Below are positions 4,660 to 6,223 of a stretch of DNA of 6,223 bases, piece after piece. This DNA comes from an uncultured delta proteobacterium (GTDB lineage: Bacteria; RBG-13-61-14; DRUE01), in the NCBI GenBank assembly GCA_903930515.1, contig CAIYYW010000362.1:1-6223 (forward strand). The letters are read 5' to 3'. Both the position numbers and the translations under genes were made by a program. How positions within the stretch are numbered: the first letter of the stretch is position 1; every line of letters begins with the position of its first letter. Under the pieces are notes generated by a model, which had not been told where the DNA came from, did not search any database, and saw nothing but the letters and a program-made list of their open reading frames with translations.

Positions 4660-6096
4660 ATGAAGGGAAAAGTTGGAACGATAATTATCGTGGTGATCGC
4701 GTTACTGGGCGGGATTTTGGTCGGCCAGAGGATCGGCAAGCGCGGGACGGTTTTGAAATCCGGGAAGACCCTGGAGGTCAAGCTGACGGAGATCAGCCAG
4801 GAATTGGCGGAGTTGGAAGGGATGGCGAAGCCGGGGAGCAAGGGAGCGCTCCAGGAAGGCAAGCTATATAGCTTTAATTTGGACAAGGTTCCGGTGCTGG
4901 GCGAGGCCAAGGCCAAGGTTAAGATCGTGCTCTGGAGCGATTTCCAATGCCCGTTCTGCGAGCGGATGGAAAAGATGTTGGAGGAGATAGTCCGGGCGAA
5001 TCCGGATAAATACGCGCTGTATTTCAAGAACAAGGTAGTTCACGACACCGCGGCCCTAGAGCATGAGGCGGGCATTTCCGCGACCGCTCAGGGCAAATTC
5101 TGGGAACTGAACAACCTGTTCTTCCAGAACCGGGCGCAGATGCTCCAGGTGGCCGGGGAAGGGCCGGACAAGCTTCAGGCGAAGATTATGGAGTTTGCGG
5201 CGCAGGTCGGGATGGATGTGGACAAGTTGAAGGCGGACCTGGACAGCCATAAGAACCAGGCGCAGTTAAAGGCGGAAGACATTGAAGCCGGGGCGAACCA
5301 GATTATGAGCACCCCCTCGGTTTTTATTAACGGATATTTCTACGGGTATGACCCGGCGGTGCTCAAGACCAAGATTATTGAAGCCTCGGAAAAACCGGCC
5401 GTGGCTCAGGGGGAAGCGAAGCCCAAGACCGTGGGGATTGAGGCGACCCTGACGGAAATTGAAACGAAGATCCAGAATTTGAAAGACAATTTGAAGAGGC
5501 CGCGGGGAGGCGGCGGCGGCGGAGCAGGCGGCGAGGGTCCCAAGGGGCCGGAGCAGGGGAAGGAATACCCCTTTGATCTGGGGAGCGCGCCGGTATTGGG
5601 TCCCAAGGACGCCAAGGTCAAGGTGGTGATTTTCAGCGACTTCCAATGTCCGTATTGCGAGAAGATGGCCGGCTTGATGGAAGAGGTTCAGGGAAATTCT
5701 CCCAACCAGGTCGCGATTTATTTTAAAAATTTCGTAGTCCACGAGAAGGCTATTGTAGAGCACGATGCCGCAATGGCCGCGAATGCCCAGGGCAAGTTCT
5801 GGGAATACCATAACCTGGTATTCAAGAACCGGATGGAACTGACCAAGCTGGGCGGAGAGGGCGACACCCAATTGCGGCAAAAGCTGATTGACCTGGCGAA
5901 AGAGGCCAAGTTGAATGTCAACCAGTTCACCAAAGACTTGGACAGCCATGCCTACCAAAGCGTGATCAAGGATAATATCGCGGAGGGCAGGAAAGCGGGC
6001 GTGAGCGGCACTCCCAGCGTTTTTATCAACGGTTATTTTTACGGTTACAACCCGGCGGATATTAAGGCCAAGATTGAGGAGGAGAGCAAGAAGTGA
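4660..6096 (+). CDS. membrane-anchored protein with two DsbA-like thioredoxin domains
   Basis: The 478-residue protein begins with a short basic N-terminus and one hydrophobic segment (about 6-22), with no clear cleavage site, so it is probably anchored with its bulk outside the cytoplasm. A short charged helix (about 38-54) precedes domain 1 (about 68-240), which has SDFQCPFC with Cys97/Cys100 and the cis-proline loop STPSVFINGYF (Pro219). A linker (about 245-300), including a helix resembling the first (260-276) and a glycine run at 283-288, leads to domain 2 (about 301-472) with CPYC at 330-333 and GTPSVFINGYF (Pro452). The domains align without gaps at a 233-residue offset, and I count about 83 identities in 173 positions, a clear internal duplication. 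Both active sites are intact, so thiol oxidation or disulfide isomerisation is likely (DsbA/Thioredoxin_4 type). AAGGAGG lies nine bases before the ATG. The stop overlaps the next gene by four bases. Substrates and the redox partner are unknown. Confidence 0.93.
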   Translation: MKGKVGTIIIVVIALLGGILVGQRIGKRGTVLKSGKTLEVKLTEISQELAELEGMAKPGSKGALQEGKLYSFNLDKVPVLGEAKAKVKIVLWSDFQCPFCERMEKMLEEIVRANPDKYALYFKNKVVHDTAALEHEAGISATAQGKFWELNNLFFQNRAQMLQVAGEGPDKLQAKIMEFAAQVGMDVDKLKADLDSHKNQAQLKAEDIEAGANQIMSTPSVFINGYFYGYDPAVLKTKIIEASEKPAVAQGEAKPKTVGIEATLTEIETKIQNLKDNLKRPRGGGGGGAGGEGPKGPEQGKEYPFDLGSAPVLGPKDAKVKVVIFSDFQCPYCEKMAGLMEEVQGNSPNQVAIYFKNFVVHEKAIVEHDAAMAANAQGKFWEYHNLVFKNRMELTKLGGEGDTQLRQKLIDLAKEAKLNVNQFTKDLDSHAYQSVIKDNIAEGRKAGVSGTPSVFINGYFYGYNPADIKAKIEEESKK

Positions 6097-6223
6097 GCCG
6101 GGCGCGGATTTTTCTCGCCGCGGCCGGAATTTTTTGGGCGCTGTCCGGGTTCCGGGCTTGGGCTCAAGAGGCTGAAACGGCTCCGGCCCAAAAGGCTGAA
6201 ACGGCTCCGGCCCAAGAGGCTGA
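6093..6223 (+). CDS. secreted protein with Ala/Glu/Pro repeat, 3' end outside the window
   Basis: A GTG at 6093 overlaps the preceding TGA as GTGA and has GGAGGAG about nine bases upstream. The 43 complete codons encode a good signal peptide: basic MSRAR, the hydrophobic core IFLAAAGIFWALSGF, and a cleavage site AWA|Q after residue 24. The mature start is a repeat of the octapeptide A-Q-(E/K)-A-E-T-A-P. The coupled arrangement suggests an exported protein made with, and perhaps a client of, the disulfide oxidoreductase. No cysteine is visible in the part present. The mature domain lies outside the window, so no function is assigned. This could be a low-complexity spacer ahead of a folded domain. 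Confidence 0.75.
   Translation, partial: MSRARIFLAAAGIFWALSGFRAWAQEAETAPAQKAETAPAQEA
6162..6223 (+). repeat. 24-base in-frame tandem repeat
   Basis: Two full 24-base units (6162-6185 and 6186-6209) and the first 14 bases of a third (6210-6223) differ by single bases (GCT/GCC and GAG/AAG). Each unit encodes eight residues, A-Q-(E/K)-A-E-T-A-P, just after the predicted signal peptidase site. The array continues past the edge, so its copy number is unknown. Confidence 0.9.

Noticed and set aside
1-6223. CRISPR array, tRNA, rRNA, integrase or insertion sequence
   Set aside because: I found no regularly spaced repeats, no tRNA-like cloverleaf, and no transposase or integrase frame; the only tandem array is the in-frame coding repeat at the right edge.

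Overview
This window is bacterial chromosomal DNA. The native genes are GC-rich; one 60-base sample inside the AmrB gene is 67% G+C. The gene set (short IGP dehydratase HisB, separate HisH, AmmeMemoRadiSam protein B, a PilZ protein, a 29-residue mS38/COX24-like ribosomal peptide and a tandem DsbA-like thiol oxidoreductase) fits a Gram-negative, probably uncultivated lineage such as Desulfobacterota, Omnitrophota or a similar candidate phylum. The phylum is a low-confidence guess; no rRNA or other decisive marker is present.

Layout. Eight genes lie head to tail on the minus strand and read from about 4440 down past position 1: the tiny ribosomal-type gene (4400-4311), a PilZ protein, amrB, hisB, a small MNT-type nucleotidyltransferase, an EVE-HNH endonuclease, hisH, and a putative lipoprotein that runs off the left edge. 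Junctions are tight: TAAATG between PilZ and amrB, an 8-base overlap between nucleotidyltransferase and endonuclease, and ATGA between hisH and the lipoprotein. No convincing terminator separates them, so they look like one operon driven by a promoter near 4447-4475. Two of its genes, hisB and hisH, serve histidine biosynthesis.

The minus-strand block is interrupted between hisB and hisH by two genes unrelated to histidine synthesis. The second, the EVE-HNH gene, is much more AT-rich than its surroundings (33% G+C in a 60-base sample) and looks like a transferred modification-dependent restriction enzyme. The nucleotidyltransferase in front of it has host-like composition and overlaps it. A palindromic, repeat-like intergenic segment follows the endonuclease, just before hisH. 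This is the most defence-like and least routine part of the window.

On the plus strand, after a 259-base divergent intergenic region with a promoter for each direction and several short repeats, comes a 478-residue membrane-anchored protein with two DsbA-like thioredoxin domains (CPFC and CPYC). It overlaps by four bases a GTG-started secreted protein with an Ala-Gln-Glu-Ala-Glu-Thr-Ala-Pro tandem repeat, cut off by the right edge. The pair suggests extracytoplasmic thiol-disulfide chemistry with a secreted partner.
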